The position numbers were made by a program, and so were the translations under genes. Positions 13,410 through 25,644 of a DNA stretch of 64,000 bases are shown here, in pieces. Each line of letters starts with the position of its first letter. Position 1 is the first letter of the stretch. Origin of the DNA: Himantopus leucocephalus (Eukaryota; Chordata; Aves; Charadriiformes; Recurvirostridae); assembly GCA_003993805.1 (NCBI GenBank), contig RSEF01000002.1, positions 75,249,278 through 75,313,277 of the forward strand. The letters are read 5' to 3'. The notes under the pieces are model-generated. The model was given only the letters and a program-made list of their open reading frames with translations. It had not been told where the DNA came from and ran no database searches.

Positions 13410-14559
13410 GAATGAAATCCTATTGTTTCAGTTGGATGATTTCAGAAACTGAGGGAGAGGTGCGGAGAAAGCACAGGCTTCACATATGCAGAGCCTTTTG
13501 AAAGAAGAGGAAGTAAACATGCAATGACACGGCAAATTTCTCCTAACTACAAACTAGACAAATTTTGCATTTGATGCAAATGCACCGCATGACAAAAACA
13601 GAAGCAAAAGCTTTTGGAAGTCTGCAATGAAAATGCCAGGAACAGCAGAGGAAATCCGCCTAGACTGATTTTGGTGCTCGTGCTACTGTTCAAGCACTTG
13701 TTCGAGCAAAAAACAGATCCTTTCCTTAATGAGTGCCTTGACACTTCCACTGGCCTCTCCCCACTGAACTGCCAAGTCCCTGGGTTTCCAGGCTCTCTGG
13801 TGCTATTGCGACTTGCACAAACACACACGTCCATGAAGCCCCTGGCTCCCAGCTGCCGTGGTGGTACCTGCAAGGCTGTCCTGGGAAGACACTGAGGCTA
13901 CTGATGCTCTGAATAAGTCTGGCTGAGGGCAGGCAGGCTGCATGCTCTGGCAAGGATTAGGCAGCCCCAGCATTTTGTTGCCCTTTCTGGCTCTGAGAAG
14001 GAGCCTTTCGGTGTTACCCATCAAATCAATTGAGGTACAAACAAAAATAAAAACTTAAGCTTTTCCACTTTTGCTTCTTTTCTGGTTTTATTTGATGGAA
14101 ATAAATTACTGAATTTTTTTTAGAAGTCTGAAAACACTTGCACCCGTAGAAGTGTTTATATGTCCAAGAGCTTTTTTGCTTCGTCCAACTCTATCATTAT
14201 TTCTACCCAGATGAGCACCCCCCAAAATCTTGCCTCACAAAATTCAGACCTGTTTTGAGGTCTCTGAAAGGCATCAAAACACAACACCCATGGTTCAGGT
14301 TCCTTAATTAAATGTTACACTATGCACTCAATTTTGACATTTTTAAGCATTTGATTTGTAATATTGTTTACAAATTCTCTTAATTTCTAATCTTCCCAAT
14401 GTTATTTTCCCTTATGTTGGATCTTGCCACTTACTTCCTTCACTTTTTTACTTAATACTCAGTGTGTTGTTGTAGAGAGAAAAAAATATTGACATTCATA
14501 AATGTTTATATAAAAATATGTATACGTTAATGAAAATGTATTTTCAGTATTATTTCATT

Positions 14560-14705
14560 ATATTCCTTGTCTCTTTTTCCTTGCCTTTCCATCATTCCTC
14601 TTCTTCTCTCTTTCTACTGTCATTTCTTACCTCTGTTTTACCTCCAGTACTGCTTGCTTCTTCCCTGTCTTGTTTATTTCCAGTCCTTCATACTTTTTCC
14701 TGCCT
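14560..14705 (+). repeat. Pyrimidine-rich low-complexity stretch
   Basis: Dominated by C and T in short irregular clusters (TTCC, TCTT, CTTC). The serine/leucine/phenylalanine-rich open frame across it (14518-14781) follows from this composition and is not a gene. Confidence 0.55.
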
Positions 14706-16251
14706 GCCTGCACAAAACTTAAACTATTTCATTAATGAAGAAAATGGTTGGACTGTTGTGGGAATCATTATGGACAAGTAGATATGAGAAGCATCAATCT
14801 GCTTCAATGAATTTCTAAAGTTTAAATTTAATATAGTTAAAGATCAGATATTTATTTCTCTATTTCTGCAGAGACAGACTGGGAGACATCCTCTTCTCTG
14901 TACAAGATTGTGTCATTTTCTAGGGCATGAGAACCAGAGCACGCCACCCCCAGCTCCCATTCACAAACAAACGATGTGCTGCTTGCATAGGAAAGCAAAT
15001 GTTTCTGCACACCAGCGCCATCAGCGCTCCATCCGGAGGATGAAGTACAGTGAAATCATTCACTCAGCCACAGCCTTTGCTGGGACACAGGCAATCTTTA
15101 TCCAGATTCTATACTTTTACAGTTGTCTGCTTACCTTCCAGCACACTTCCCTACAAAAAAAAACCATGTTCTTGCTCAAAATGAGATTTTGGTGAACTCA
15201 GGGTGAACTGTAGCACACTCAGCAGGAGCTGAGACCAGTTAAACATAAGAAGTCACTTTATCAGGCAATACATCATTTGTGAAATGCATTCATGTTGTTC
15301 ACCACCCTTCATCATTTCTTCAGTTCTGTATCTGGCAGGAGAATGGTGGAGTAACTCATTTTAAAACAATTAGCTGACAAGGGGTTTGGGGCTGATTAAT
15401 CAGGAAGAATAGGCCTGGCAAATATGAACAAGGCTAATGATTTTCTGCAGTCATTTTGCAGTTTCAGACTGGTATTTTTTGCGCAACCACTACAGTAGAA
15501 TAAGAGGTGAGACTGGTAGCCTCGTTTATAGTTATGGCTGCTACAGTCCCTTTTTTGAGGTGCAGTTCTTAATTGCCTTGCAATTTTGGCATACTTGTGA
15601 TCTGAACTTTAAAACTTTGGGTTCCAATTTTTCATTTGCCATTTTCTATACTTTTACTTTTTCCAGTTAAATTCCAGACAATGTCAAGAGTAGAGAAATA
15701 TAGCGTTTTTTCAACATTAAAAAATAACACCCCCTACCAGTACTTTGGCAGTGGAGCTGTATTTCAGAATTTGTCAGATGCATCCTTTGTACCAGGAATA
15801 GGCCTTTTGCCATTTGTGCTTAAAAAAATAAATGAAAAAACAGCCACATGTGGACAAATTATAAATCTTCGGGGAAAAAAAAATCCTTTTCACAGTGAGC
15901 CAGCAAAGGGACTATAAGCCTGGACAAAGAGTTTGTATTAGACAAGAAGGATTTCCTTCCAGCCTTCAGCTCTCAGTCTTTCTATTTGAGGTCCTGAAAT
16001 GTAAACACATATATGTAAAGGTGCATAAAATAATGAACGGCATAACTATATTCTGCATCCTTCAATAAGCTAGGAGACATCAAATGTAGCTAGGAGGAGC
16101 CAAGTTCAAAATAAACAGGATTTTAGTAAAGTACTATATTCTAAAATTGCAGTGACAGGTAGAAAAGTACAAAAAGTAACATTTTTTTTTTTCCTTTGCT
16201 TTGTTTCCTACATCGGTGAAAGAGAAAGAAGTAGAGGCTACTTTATAGCGT

Positions 16252-16311
16252 GGTGGTTATTTCAGAAGAAGGACTGAAGAGAATTCCTTCTTCAGCCCTT
16301 TATAAACCACC
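16252..16311. other. 60-nt imperfect hairpin
   Basis: GGTGGTT (16252-16258) pairs with AACCACC (16305-16311), then AT with AT. An inner stem GAAGG-A-CTGAAGAG (16268-16281) pairs with TTCTTCAG-C-CCTTT (16288-16301, including G-U pairs) around a 6-nt loop. A 7-nt bulge (16261-16267) separates the two stems on the left side. It could be a structured RNA if transcribed, or chance. Confidence 0.45.
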
Positions 16312-18570
16312 TCCTCAAACCTGGCGTCACAAAATTATTTGTTCAATAAAACCATAAAACAGATGTTTGTAAGAGACTTCAAGAGATAAAGGCATCCATT
16401 CTCTATGTCCCAAACAAGATCAACTTTGAAGATCCCTGATAGAAACTACATAATTATAAATCCCATAACAACACAATATATACCTCAGTCTCCTTTTCTA
16501 CTGTAAATTACAGATCCATTTCCAAACAGATTATTTAGGTAACCAAACAGGATATTTATGGAAATGTTTATGAACTGCATTTGGCTAGATACTGCTTTTA
16601 AAATACAATTGTGCTTTCAGATGGACTGGCGTATGCTTCAGTCACACCAAAAAAAGCTGTCAGCAAGCTTTCATTGTGATAATCTCACATGCACAGAGAA
16701 CTAAATGTTTGGAGGTACATAAATTTAAGCTTAAAAGGTAACTGGAATGTTAATCAAAAATTTTAAAGAAAGTTTTGATTCAAATGAATATTAAACAAAA
16801 CCCAGCCACTCAATAATGGATCTGTGAGAGTTTAGAAAATTTGGAGTTTGGGGAACCAACACTGCTAAATTTGAACATTTAAAACCATAAGAAGCTGCTT
16901 AAAGGTGAAAATGATGATGGGAGCCTCTAATGAAACAGATTAAAGGGAATTTTCTCAGCTATGAAAGGATGTTTTTGCCCTTTGGATCTGACACAACAAT
17001 CACTGCAAGGCTGTTGATTTTATAATTGCAAGGAAGACAGGAAAACTCTCATAAAATGATATGGAATGCTATAAATGATATGGATTGTTACATTTCCTAT
17101 CAGTTCAGCCACAGCAGTACTGAGTTAAGAATGACAATTATTTACTCTGAGTTATAAAAGAAGTCAATTATATGGGCAGTCTTGGCTTGAAGAATAGGAT
17201 AAGGAGGTAACAGTCTGGGGACAAAGGACCTGTACACCTGCCAGTGCTTGAAGAGATGACACAGGCTCTTCCAGACTAAACTATCACACTCAATTCCTAC
17301 CATCATTGCTCATTACTGTGGTTGTTGCAGCTGAGGAAAGGGCTGAGCTGTGTAGGAACTACTCTGTGGAGGGGAAAGAAATGGTCCCTCTCTGCAGAAA
17401 TCAATGGGTCCACTTGCGTTATCGTGCTTTGACTCACTTCATGGAGTCATGGAGTGCACGAACCACATTTCTTTTGAGTGAGACTAAATGGTAAGACGTT
17501 CTCCAGGAGCGCAGTTAATGCCATCCAACTGCTAATGGACAGTCAGTTCATGGGACCTGACTAGAATGCAAATAGGGGATGAAAGTCCAAATATAGACCA
17601 AAAAACAATCCAACATAAATAGAGAGTTGTGGCTTGGTCCTCAGCACCAACTGTTTTGCTTTACACTCTCCCTTGCACTACAATACTTGCCAATGCAGAC
17701 GTAGCCATAGACTAAAAAATGTCAGACTTGAAGTTGCCTTAAGTCTCTGAAGTTGCTGTTTGGTTTCCCCACTAGCCATTCTTTCAAACACTTTTTGGTG
17801 ATTAATAATGAGTTTTCTCTTCACAGTCATTACTCTCTGCTAGGAGAAATTTGGAGGCCAGTGGTTATTTAATTTGATTCATATACCAAAGACCTCTATT
17901 TTGAAACCTGAGACAAACAGCTTTATTTCTGCATACTGTACTGAAGATAGGAAGTTCTGGCGTGGGTCAAAGACAAAAGTATTGCTACCTTGCTTCTGGT
18001 CCTTGGATAGATATAACAAAAGTGTGATCTCCTGATCATGGCACTTCCTCTTGTTCATGCTATTGTGATTTGTCAACGAAAAAGTATACTTCAGATGACA
18101 AAAGGATTTGTTTCAAGGGTTTTTTTTTGTTGGCCATGATGTATATCTTTTAAAGTGAATAATGGATGACTCCTTTTACTGTGGATCCAAAGATTGCTGG
18201 AATACCAGACTTATTTTACTTCCACAAGCAGTCAGCTTGCTTTTTTTTTAATGTTGATGTGCTGCACATCTTCAGGCTTCCTATAGGTACAAAAAAGGGC
18301 TTGTTTAAAGCGCAACTACAGAAGCCTGAAAATATAATCTTATGATCGTCTCTTCTTTGAGGCACCTTCCTGTGGACATTTTGAGTGGATTGAACAACTT
18401 TGTAAACCATCACCTTTAATTATGGCTATATAAATAATACTCTTTCATGATCTCTCGCTTTCTGAAGGAGATCCAGTCCCTGGATTAAGAAACACAGCAC
18501 ATAATCCCAGCAAGTGGACACTCACTTTTCTTAACTGAAGACAAATGCGTAACTCTTGCACCACTCCATG

Positions 18571-18574
18571 ATGC
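18571..18574. repeat. Left copy of 4-bp target-site duplication (ATGC)
   Basis: ATGC directly precedes the LTR terminus at 18575, and an identical ATGC (19114-19117) directly follows the other terminus at 19113. Perfect short duplications at both edges are the footprint of retroviral integration. A 4-bp length is typical of gammaretrovirus-like (class I) integrases, though a 4-bp match alone is modest evidence. Confidence 0.6.
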
Positions 18575-18748
18575 TGTTGTGGTTTAACTCCAGCCAGCAG
18601 CTAGGACCAAGCAGCTGCTCGCGCAGTTCTCCCTCTTCCCCTGGAAGGGCAGGGAGAAGAGGGAGAAAAGGAGGGGAAGGGGAAAAAAAAATCCTCTTGG
18701 ATTGAAATAAAGCACATTTAGAACAATAACAGAAAAGGAAATAACAAG

Positions 18749-18822
18749 TACAATAATAACAATAACAACAATAACAATAATAACAACAAACCCAACCAAA
18801 ATAATCATAATCATAATCATAA
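18749..18822. repeat. AAC/AAT and AATCAT microsatellite inside the LTR
   Basis: Irregular AATAAC and AACAAT units are followed by ACAAACCCAACC and three AATCAT-type units. The position matches the A-rich region usual in this LTR family. On the other strand it gives long tyrosine/cysteine or valine/isoleucine runs in open frames, which are not real proteins. Confidence 0.75.
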
Positions 18823-18896
18823 CACAAGTCACTCTCAGCACCCAGTGAATTGGTACCTTCCCAAGCAGTACCTTCCTGCCCACCGGGCCAACCCCC

Positions 18897-18904
18897 ATTT
18901 ATAT
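18897..18904 (-). promoter_or_regulatory. TATA box of the minus-strand LTR
   Basis: ATATAAAT is read on the minus strand, about 210 bases into the LTR, where the U3 core promoter is expected. Transcription would run toward lower coordinates. Confidence 0.55.
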
Positions 18905-19113
18905 GCTGAGCATAATGTCTATGGTACGGAATATTCCATTGGCCATTCCTTTGTTCTGTCTAAGCTCCTCCTCAGCTTCTATGGGAAGCTGAAAAGAGTC
19001 TTTGAAAACATAAACATCACCTAGTGACAACTAAAACAGTATGCATTATTGACATTCCTTTCACAGCAATCACTAGAAAGAAAATTAACTCTTTCCCAGC
19101 TGAAATCAGGACA

Positions 19114-22100
19114 ATGCTCTTTCCTTTGTTGTGTTAAGGAAAAATGATACATTACCATCTGCCTGCCAGTAAAGCAACTGCCAAAAGATGGGCAGGGCCA
19201 TTCACTCAAGGAGTTTGTTCATGTGCATAATGAAGCAGAAATGGTACCTCTGGCTGTGGACTGCTCTCAGGGCTAAGGCATCCACTGTGAAATCTTTCAT
19301 TAAACTTTGTCACCAACATGCCCTTATACTTTCCCTATTTGGGTGCCAGCAGCCTGGATGCTGCAGAACAGATTTACTACTTCAGTCAAGACAGCATCTC
19401 CAGAGGCAAGCACCTCTCAGCTGTTACAGACCAGGACAGCATAGGGAGGAAAAAAATACCAAAGCAGAATAGTATAATTAAGGCCTTCAATTTTTCACCA
19501 TCCTGTTGTTTTGCTCAGCCTCAGGCAACAAGAAATGGCCAAAGAACAAGCCAAACACAGATATTTCCACCACTATCTCCTGCACAGGATAGCCATTTTT
19601 TTGAGGCCATTTGCAGCCTCAAAAGTGGTAAGTCCTCCACAAGTCTATGTTAGCCTGAAATCAACTCTTAATTTTTCATAGTGACTTCTGCCTGTAAACC
19701 ACCAGTACCCATTCCTGCTTAATACACACTGACAACTCTATATCCCTTAGAGCTTTTACTTTTTATCTGTTTTCATGAGTTCTGCAATCACCTTCATAGC
19801 AAATAAAATTTTGTGCTTTCATCCTAATTGACACAGCTTGAACACTTCCATTTCTGTAGCAACTGGCATGTTCCCCTAGCCTCTGAAAGGTCCCTATTTT
19901 AAACCAGCAATAAACACAGCTCAGGTTTTGTAGTATCCTTTCACAGTGGCAAAAAACCTCCGACTGTGACAATCGACATACTGATTTGCCTCACATTTGG
20001 TGTCTCTACCTTGGCTGCTGCCTTGAGCAGGCTTTCCTTGCTTTGTCCTGTGTTTGGAAAAGAGAAGTTTTATAAAAGTTATTTTCTCTGATTGTCCAGA
20101 GTCCTTTCTTTACATGGAGAATATCATATTTCTTTCACTCCTCCCTCTGGTCCTTCTGTTGCCGGCTTAGGCTTCTTTGTTTGTTTGTTACTTTTTCAGC
20201 TTTTAAGAAAAATCTTCAAAACAAGCTAAAATGGAGTTACCTGAACTGACTTCCATTGGAAGCATCTGTCCTTGCACTAAAGTGATTTTCTCAGTCCATC
20301 AAAGAACAACCATGTCTATTACAATTAATAGTGACAAGCTAATAAATCTTAGCTAAGCTTTTTTGCTTTCTCTTTCATACATCTTTCATACAGAAAGTAC
20401 AAAACATCTATGAAAGTTTACCTCAGAACTACTTCATTACCACACTTCAAAATCACTGAGAAGCTTTAACATTTCACAGGAATGCACGATATTTTTTCCT
20501 GTCAGTAATATTTGTTTCTTTATTTTTTGATAATTGCTCAATAACTTAGGATGAGACGTTGCATACGTACAGTATCAGATTAGCATCTTACTTTAGAACA
20601 GCTAAAATTAAATGAATGGCACAACTTGAAAAATGAAAGTGTTTGAGGTGGCCTACAATTAGTATAACTTTCCATGCTATGTCAATCTAATCTTGAAATC
20701 GAGTACAATTTGGAGGATTTGATATTTTACTTCTACCTATTTCTTTTGAAAAGAACACATTTTCAAAATTCAATTTCAAAATATTGAACATAAATCTATG
20801 TTCATAAACATGTTTTATTAGAAAAGAATAGCTAATCTTTTTAAAGAAAAAAGGAGTTGCCCAAGAAATTTATGTACCATAAAACACAACCTGGTAATAC
20901 TGTGCCAGCAAAATGAAATAGATGTTTCCTGAGTAAAATCAAGATAACGAGTTTTTAAAATGTTTTGTAAACAGTTTATGGTGAATATTCAAAAGCTAGT
21001 ACTGTGGTGATCCTGACCGGGAGCCCATCATACCTCGAGGATTTAGTGATCAACAAAAAAGTTAATACGTGTATGACCAGTCCTGCGCTGTGCTGTGCTG
21101 CACATCCAGTGTGGCCCTAACGCCTGTGTTGGGCTGCACAACTCCCTTGGCTGCAAGACCATGTCAGAAGGTTTACTGCAACAGGGGAGCCTACAGGCTG
21201 CTCCCACTGCATACCAGTGGTTGCAACACCTTCCTGTTCTTGCCTTTAACCCAAAATGCTCTTATATGAGCATCCTTTCTGTTTGACAATAAAAATGATG
21301 AGCAGAGTTGTTCTCATGTAAGAAGGTCCTATAGTAACCCAAATGACCAAAATGGGGTCACTCTTCCCACGGTCGGGGTCTCCACGGTGTGCTGTGCATG
21401 GATCGAAGGCCTGTTCAAAGCTGCACAGCTCCGAGTTCCCAGCATCTAAAGGGACGTAAGATTATCTGTACTCTTCTTTCTTTCTTTACAGTGTTAGCTC
21501 TAATATGTAGCGTTTTAAAGGATACTTTACAGAGCTTGAGTGTCTTTCTTACTGGGATCATAACAGACCAGTATCTCCCAGTGCAAAACAAGTACTTAGT
21601 TAAAATGACTATTTGAAAACAGCAGGACTATCTAGACTGCAAATGGAAATCAGCTTTTCTCATAACAGCCTAATTTCTATTTTCCTCTTCTGTGTTTACT
21701 GAAATTGCAGGCGCCACTATTTGAGTAAAGGGTTCATGCCCAGCATGTGTGCAGCTATTGCTGAACTTCTGATTGGCTCTGAAATATATTTTCCCTGTCC
21801 TCTCCCCAGGAGCACCTTCAAGAGGCATTGAGAAAATTGGCTTAGACAACCTGCTAACTCCAGTTTTAAGAACCATTTTTGATGCAGTCAGATACATGCA
21901 AATGACTTACAAAACTATTCTTTTTGAATCTTAAACATTCCAGACATTTAGTCCAAAATGCCTCTGTAGCAATTACATATAACCATTATGGGATGTAATT
22001 CTGCCCTTAGGGCCTCTCAGTGCTAGCCCGAGAGCTCAAATTGGCAATACCGACAGTAAAAGTCTTCAACTACTTGATTAAGTGAACGTAAGACAAGCAA

Positions 22101-22465
22101 GGGTTTGGACTTCTATTGTTTTTTTTCTTTGGCTGTTGCCTATATGCATAACTATTATTATAAATGTGCAAACAATTGTATGTTTGCTACAAAGAAACTA
22201 TACCCTGCCTGTTACTGCAGAGTCTCTAATATGCTGCAAATTCAGACACCAACTTGCATTTCAGTCACTCATTCATGTATCAATACCTCCAAAGCCAATG
22301 GTTTAATTTTGTCTTCATTTATTTCTGGCGAATGTAGCACGAATATGTGGCAGTACTGTGACTATCCAAACTGAGACTGTGCAGCAGTGGTCTGTCCTGG
22401 GTTTGAATCAATGGAAGCTTGCCAGTAATCTTGTTTGCATTCCCTGAAAGACTCTCATTTCCTGT
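19114..22465. other. Unique non-coding sequence between the LTR and the CR1 cluster
   Basis: No gene seen. Open frames at 19188-19653 (94 and 111 codons, overlapping) have no recognisable domain. A GC-richer patch at 21070-21270 contains CTGTGCTGTGCTGC-like repeats but no exon I can support. The remainder is AT-rich and stop-rich. Confidence 0.55.
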
Positions 22466-22980
22466 AATCACATATCACAGGGTTGCAAAGATGGGAGGGA
22501 CCCCTGGACGTCAGCCAGTCCAACCCCCTGCACACCACAGTCACCTACAGCAGCTTGCTCACGACTGAGTGCAGTCGGGCTTTAAATATCTCCAAGGATG
22601 GAGACTGCACACCCTCTCTGGGTAAATGTTTCAGTGTTTGACCACCCTCACAGTAAATAAGTTTTTCCTTGCACTTAAAGATAGCCTTCTTTGTTTCAAT
22701 TTGTGCCCATTGCCTCTTGTCCTGTCACTGGGTACCACTAAGAAGAGTCTGACTCCATCTTATTTGCATCCCCTAACCTCACTCAGGTATTCATGCACAT
22801 TGATAAGAGTGTCTGTCCTCTCAAGAGCCTGTTCTTCTCCTAATTCAGCCCAGGATGCTGTTGGCCTTCTTTACCACAAGAGCATATTGCTGGCTCATGG
22901 TCAGCTTGCTGTTCACCAGGGCCTTCTCTGCCAAGCTCCTTTCCAGCCACTCAGCCCCCACCCTCTACTGGTGCATTGGG

Positions 22981-23970
22981 TTACTGCTCCCCAGGAGCAA
23001 GACTTGGCATTTCCCTTTGCTGAACTTCATGATGTTCCTCTGTGCACATTTGTCCAAACTGTTGAAGGTCCCTCCAAATGGCAGCAAAACCATCCAGTCC
23101 TCCCAATTTTGCATCATCTGCAAATTTGCTGAGAATACTCTCTGTCCCCTCACCCAGGCCATTAACAGAGATGTTAACCAGTATTGGCCCCAGTATCAAG
23201 TCTTGGGGCACACCAGTAGTGCCTTGTCTCCAGCTGGACTTTGTGTCACTGATAAGAACCGTCTGAGTGCAGCTGCATTTTTCAGTCCACCTCACCGTCA
23301 CCTTATTTAGTCAATATTCTCTTAGCTTGTCTATGAGGATGTTATGGGAGACAGGGTTGAAAGCCTTGCTAAAGTCAAGATAAACCTCTCATCCATCAAG
23401 ATGGTCATCTCACCAAAGAAGGTTTTCAGATTGGTTAAGCATGCTTTCCTCTTCATCAATCCCTGCTGACTACTTCCATTTACCTTCCTTATTTTCATGT
23501 ATTTGCAAATGGTTTCCAGGGTTAGTTGCTTCATCGCCTTCCCAGGGATCAAGGTGAAATTGGCTGCTGTGTAGTTTCCCAGATCCTCCTTCTTGCCCTT
23601 TTTGAAGACAGAAGCAATAATTGCTTTCTTCCAGTCCTCAGGAATCTCCCCAGGTCACCACAATCTTTTGAAAATAATCAAGAGTAGCCTCACAGTGACA
23701 CCAGCCAGCTCACTCAGCCTTCCTGGGTGTGTCCCATCAGGTCCCATGGACTTGTGTATGTCCAGTTTATTTAAATGTTCCCTAACCTGATCTTCCTCCA
23801 CCGAGGGTAAGTCTTCCTTGCTTCAGACTTTTCCCAAGGGGCTTAGGGTCCTGGGCCTGCTGAAAGCGAATCTTACCAGTAAAGATCAAGGCAAAGAAGT
23901 CACTGAGTGCCTTCGCCTTCTCCATGTCACCTTCCTTTGTCACCAGGTGTCTTGTCCTATTCTCCACATT
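22981..23970 (-). pseudogene. CR1 ORF2 reverse-transcriptase domain, frameshifted
   Basis: Several minus-strand frames carry RT pieces in the correct order. Near 23900 is the pre-RT segment (DFFALIFTGK). Near 23500 is the IPGK.M.QL..E.I segment with NLKTFF. Near 23220 is a GVPQ..ILGPIL motif. Near 23120 is the active-site segment KFADDAKLGG, which keeps the catalytic Asp pair. Near 23000 are the KC and LLG..NPMHQ segments. Although the ADD motif survives, frameshifts and stops separate the pieces, so no RT can be produced. The polymerase would have primed cDNA synthesis at nicked chromosomal DNA. Confidence 0.9.
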
Positions 23971-24109
23971 TTCCCTAGTCTTCCTTTTGTTGTCAATTTA
24001 TCTGTAGCAGCCCTTCTTGTTGCCCAACACATCCCTTGCCAGGCTTTCCGAACACCATCGCTACACAGTCCAACAGTCTATCTATATTTCCCCCAGGTCA
24101 CCTGTCCCT

Positions 24110-24940
24110 TTCACATCTTCTATTCCTCCCAGCTATGTTTGAGTTTTGTCAGGAGGGCATGCAGGTTTCCTACAACCTTTACTCGACTTCCTGCATGTCC
24201 AGATCGACAATTTGTTGAACATGGAGGATGTGATCCATAAAAATCAACCATTTGCCATCTCCCATGCAATTCTTCCAAACAGCTCCCTGAACAGGAGCTG
24301 AACTTCACTATCTTATGGTCACTGCAGCCAAGGCTATCCCCAGCGTTCACATCCCTAGCAAGTTCTTCCTTGTTTGTAAGTGTGAGGTCCAACAGAGCAC
24401 CTTCCTTTATTGATTCCTTGATCACCTTTGTCAGGAAGCTGTCATAGATGCACTCCAGAAATATTTTGGATCGCTCATACTCTGTATTGTTGCCTCTCCG
24501 ACAGATATTGCAGCAACTGAAGTACTCCTTGAAGACCAGGGCTTCCAAAGATAAGGCTTCTTCCATTTGCCTGAGGAAGGCTTCTTTTGCTTCTCCTTCC
24601 TCATCATGCAGTCTGTAGCAGACATCCACCACATTGATCTCCCCACTAATCCTGGCCTCAGCTGGTTCTCTATCTGTCCCAAGGCACTGTTCCATGCATT
24701 CCCACTGCTCTCTCACAAACAGGGTTACTCCTCTCATTACCATCCCAGCCAGTCCTTCCTAAACAGCCAGTATCTAACCACTCCAGTGCTCCAGTTGTGT
24801 AAGCTATCCCACCATGCCTCTATGATCCCAGTGAGATTGTAGCCCTGTAACTGCACACAGATCTCTAATTCCTCCTGTGTGTTCCCTATGCTTCATGCGG
24901 TAGTGTACAGCCACTTCAGAGAGGCACCCAGTTGTGCTGA
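24110..24940 (-). pseudogene. CR1 ORF2 APE-type endonuclease domain, broken
   Basis: The long minus-strand frame (24120-24743) follows the CR1 endonuclease: GVTLFVREQWECMEQCLG, then VDVCYRLHDEEGE (family VGVYYRPPDQ-like), LEALVFKEYF where active copies have LVLMGDFNHPD (so the catalytic GDFN is lost), FLECIYDSFLTKVI, LLDLTLTNKEEL (family DLVLTNKE) and SLGCSDHKIVKF, which keeps the SDH motif. The upstream part (24745-24940) has the LQGYN..GIIEAWW segment in another frame. The domain normally nicks the target site. Loss of GDFN and the frameshift make it non-functional. Confidence 0.9.
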
Positions 24941-24953
24941 TTTCCCAGAAAGT

Positions 24954-25369
24954 AATAATATGCAAATATCTTGTTTGTCTCAGCTAGAGAAGAGAACACT
25001 TGCAATTATATCTCCACTACTGAAAAATGACCTGATATATCTTCCTGACAATCACATCAGGAACTACATTTAAGGTGACAGAATCTATTCAATATCATGT
25101 GTTAAATAGGGGACATGACTCAACACTCAGTGTTTAACAAGACTATGCAGCCTCATTGCCCTGGCTTTGCTATTAATTAGCAAAAAAAAAAAGGAATTCT
25201 TGAATTGTACTGAGTAGTATATTTCTCTCATTAAATAGCATTTTGTCAGGCAATGGAAAGGGCAATTAAAAAAAAAAAACAAACCACAGTCAGGAAAAAA
25301 CACATCAAAATCCATGACCTTGGTTCAGCATTCCACAGAGAAAAACAATATATAGCAATAGACCACATG
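24954..25369. other. Spacer between two CR1 copies
   Basis: AT-rich sequence with short A runs (25181-25191 and 25268-25279). I see no gene or repeat that I can name. Confidence 0.5.
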
Positions 25370-25590
25370 GAAATGCTGGCTGGAAGGAAATGCTAAAGGT
25401 CATCTATGCCAGTCTCCCACTCAAAGCAGAAGTATTGCCAAGGCTGTCGAGTCATCCTAGGCTTTGTCTAGCCAAATCTCAAAATCTTTCAAGGATGGAA
25501 GTTATACAACCTATCAAGCTCTAGTTTGTGGCCCACATTCCTTGTTCCACCATTTGGCACCATTCAGAAGAGCTTGGATCCATCATATTT

Positions 25591-25610
25591 GTAATCTAGT
25601 GTAATCTAGT
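25591..25610 (+). repeat. Perfect 10-bp tandem duplication
   Basis: GTAATCTAGT occurs twice in a row inside the 3' part of the older CR1. Just downstream the CR1 sequence continues, so this is a local duplication and not the target duplication of the nested insertion. Confidence 0.75.
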
Positions 25611-25644
25611 AGGTGTAGGTTATTAGATCTTCCATCCCTGCATC

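Larger units (their letters stand above)
9013..18574. other. Unique AT-rich non-coding sequence
   Basis: No gene recognised. There are locally GC-richer patches at 12960-13060 and 13740-14010, a CAAA repeat, a pyrimidine-rich stretch near 14.6 kb and a hairpin at 16252-16311. Overlapping open frames on both strands at 13.5-14.0 kb (up to 108 codons) have no recognisable domain and coincide with the GC-richer patch, where stops are rarer by chance. Confidence 0.55.
18575..19113 (-). mobile_element. Solo LTR of an avian endogenous retrovirus
   Basis: On the minus strand the element starts TGTCCTGATTTCAGCTGGG and ends TTAAACCACAACA, so it has the TG...CA ends of an LTR. Its 539 bp follow an LTR family I recognise as common in Neoaves: a conserved first 60 bases, a TATA box (18897-18904), and an internal AAC/AAT-rich stretch near the 3' part. 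It is flanked by perfect ATGC duplications. No internal retroviral sequence or second LTR is nearby, so it is a solo LTR left by LTR-LTR recombination. No canonical AATAAA is seen on the element strand. It carries no protein-coding capacity; open frames across it are incidental. The family name is left blank because I cannot run a library comparison. Confidence 0.88.
22466..24953 (-). mobile_element. CR1 LINE, 2.5 kb, inactive, with endonuclease and RT remnants
   Basis: CR1 is a non-LTR retrotransposon that copies itself with an APE-type endonuclease and a reverse transcriptase encoded by ORF2. Read on the minus strand, this copy runs from the start of the endonuclease domain (LYTNA-like segment near 24900) through endonuclease and RT to the 3' UTR, ending in the diverged octamer tail (complement of ATCACATATCACAG at 22468-22481). 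The 5' UTR and ORF1 are missing, as in most CR1 copies. Frames shift repeatedly. About 200 bases seem deleted near 22852, where the 3' UTR jumps into RT, and more is missing between endonuclease and RT near 24120. It is dead but unusually long for an avian CR1. Confidence 0.95.

Noticed and set aside
18531..18898. Minus-strand frames rich in Tyr/Cys or Val/Ile, looking like a membrane protein
   Set aside because: They are readings of the AAC/AAT repeat inside the solo LTR.
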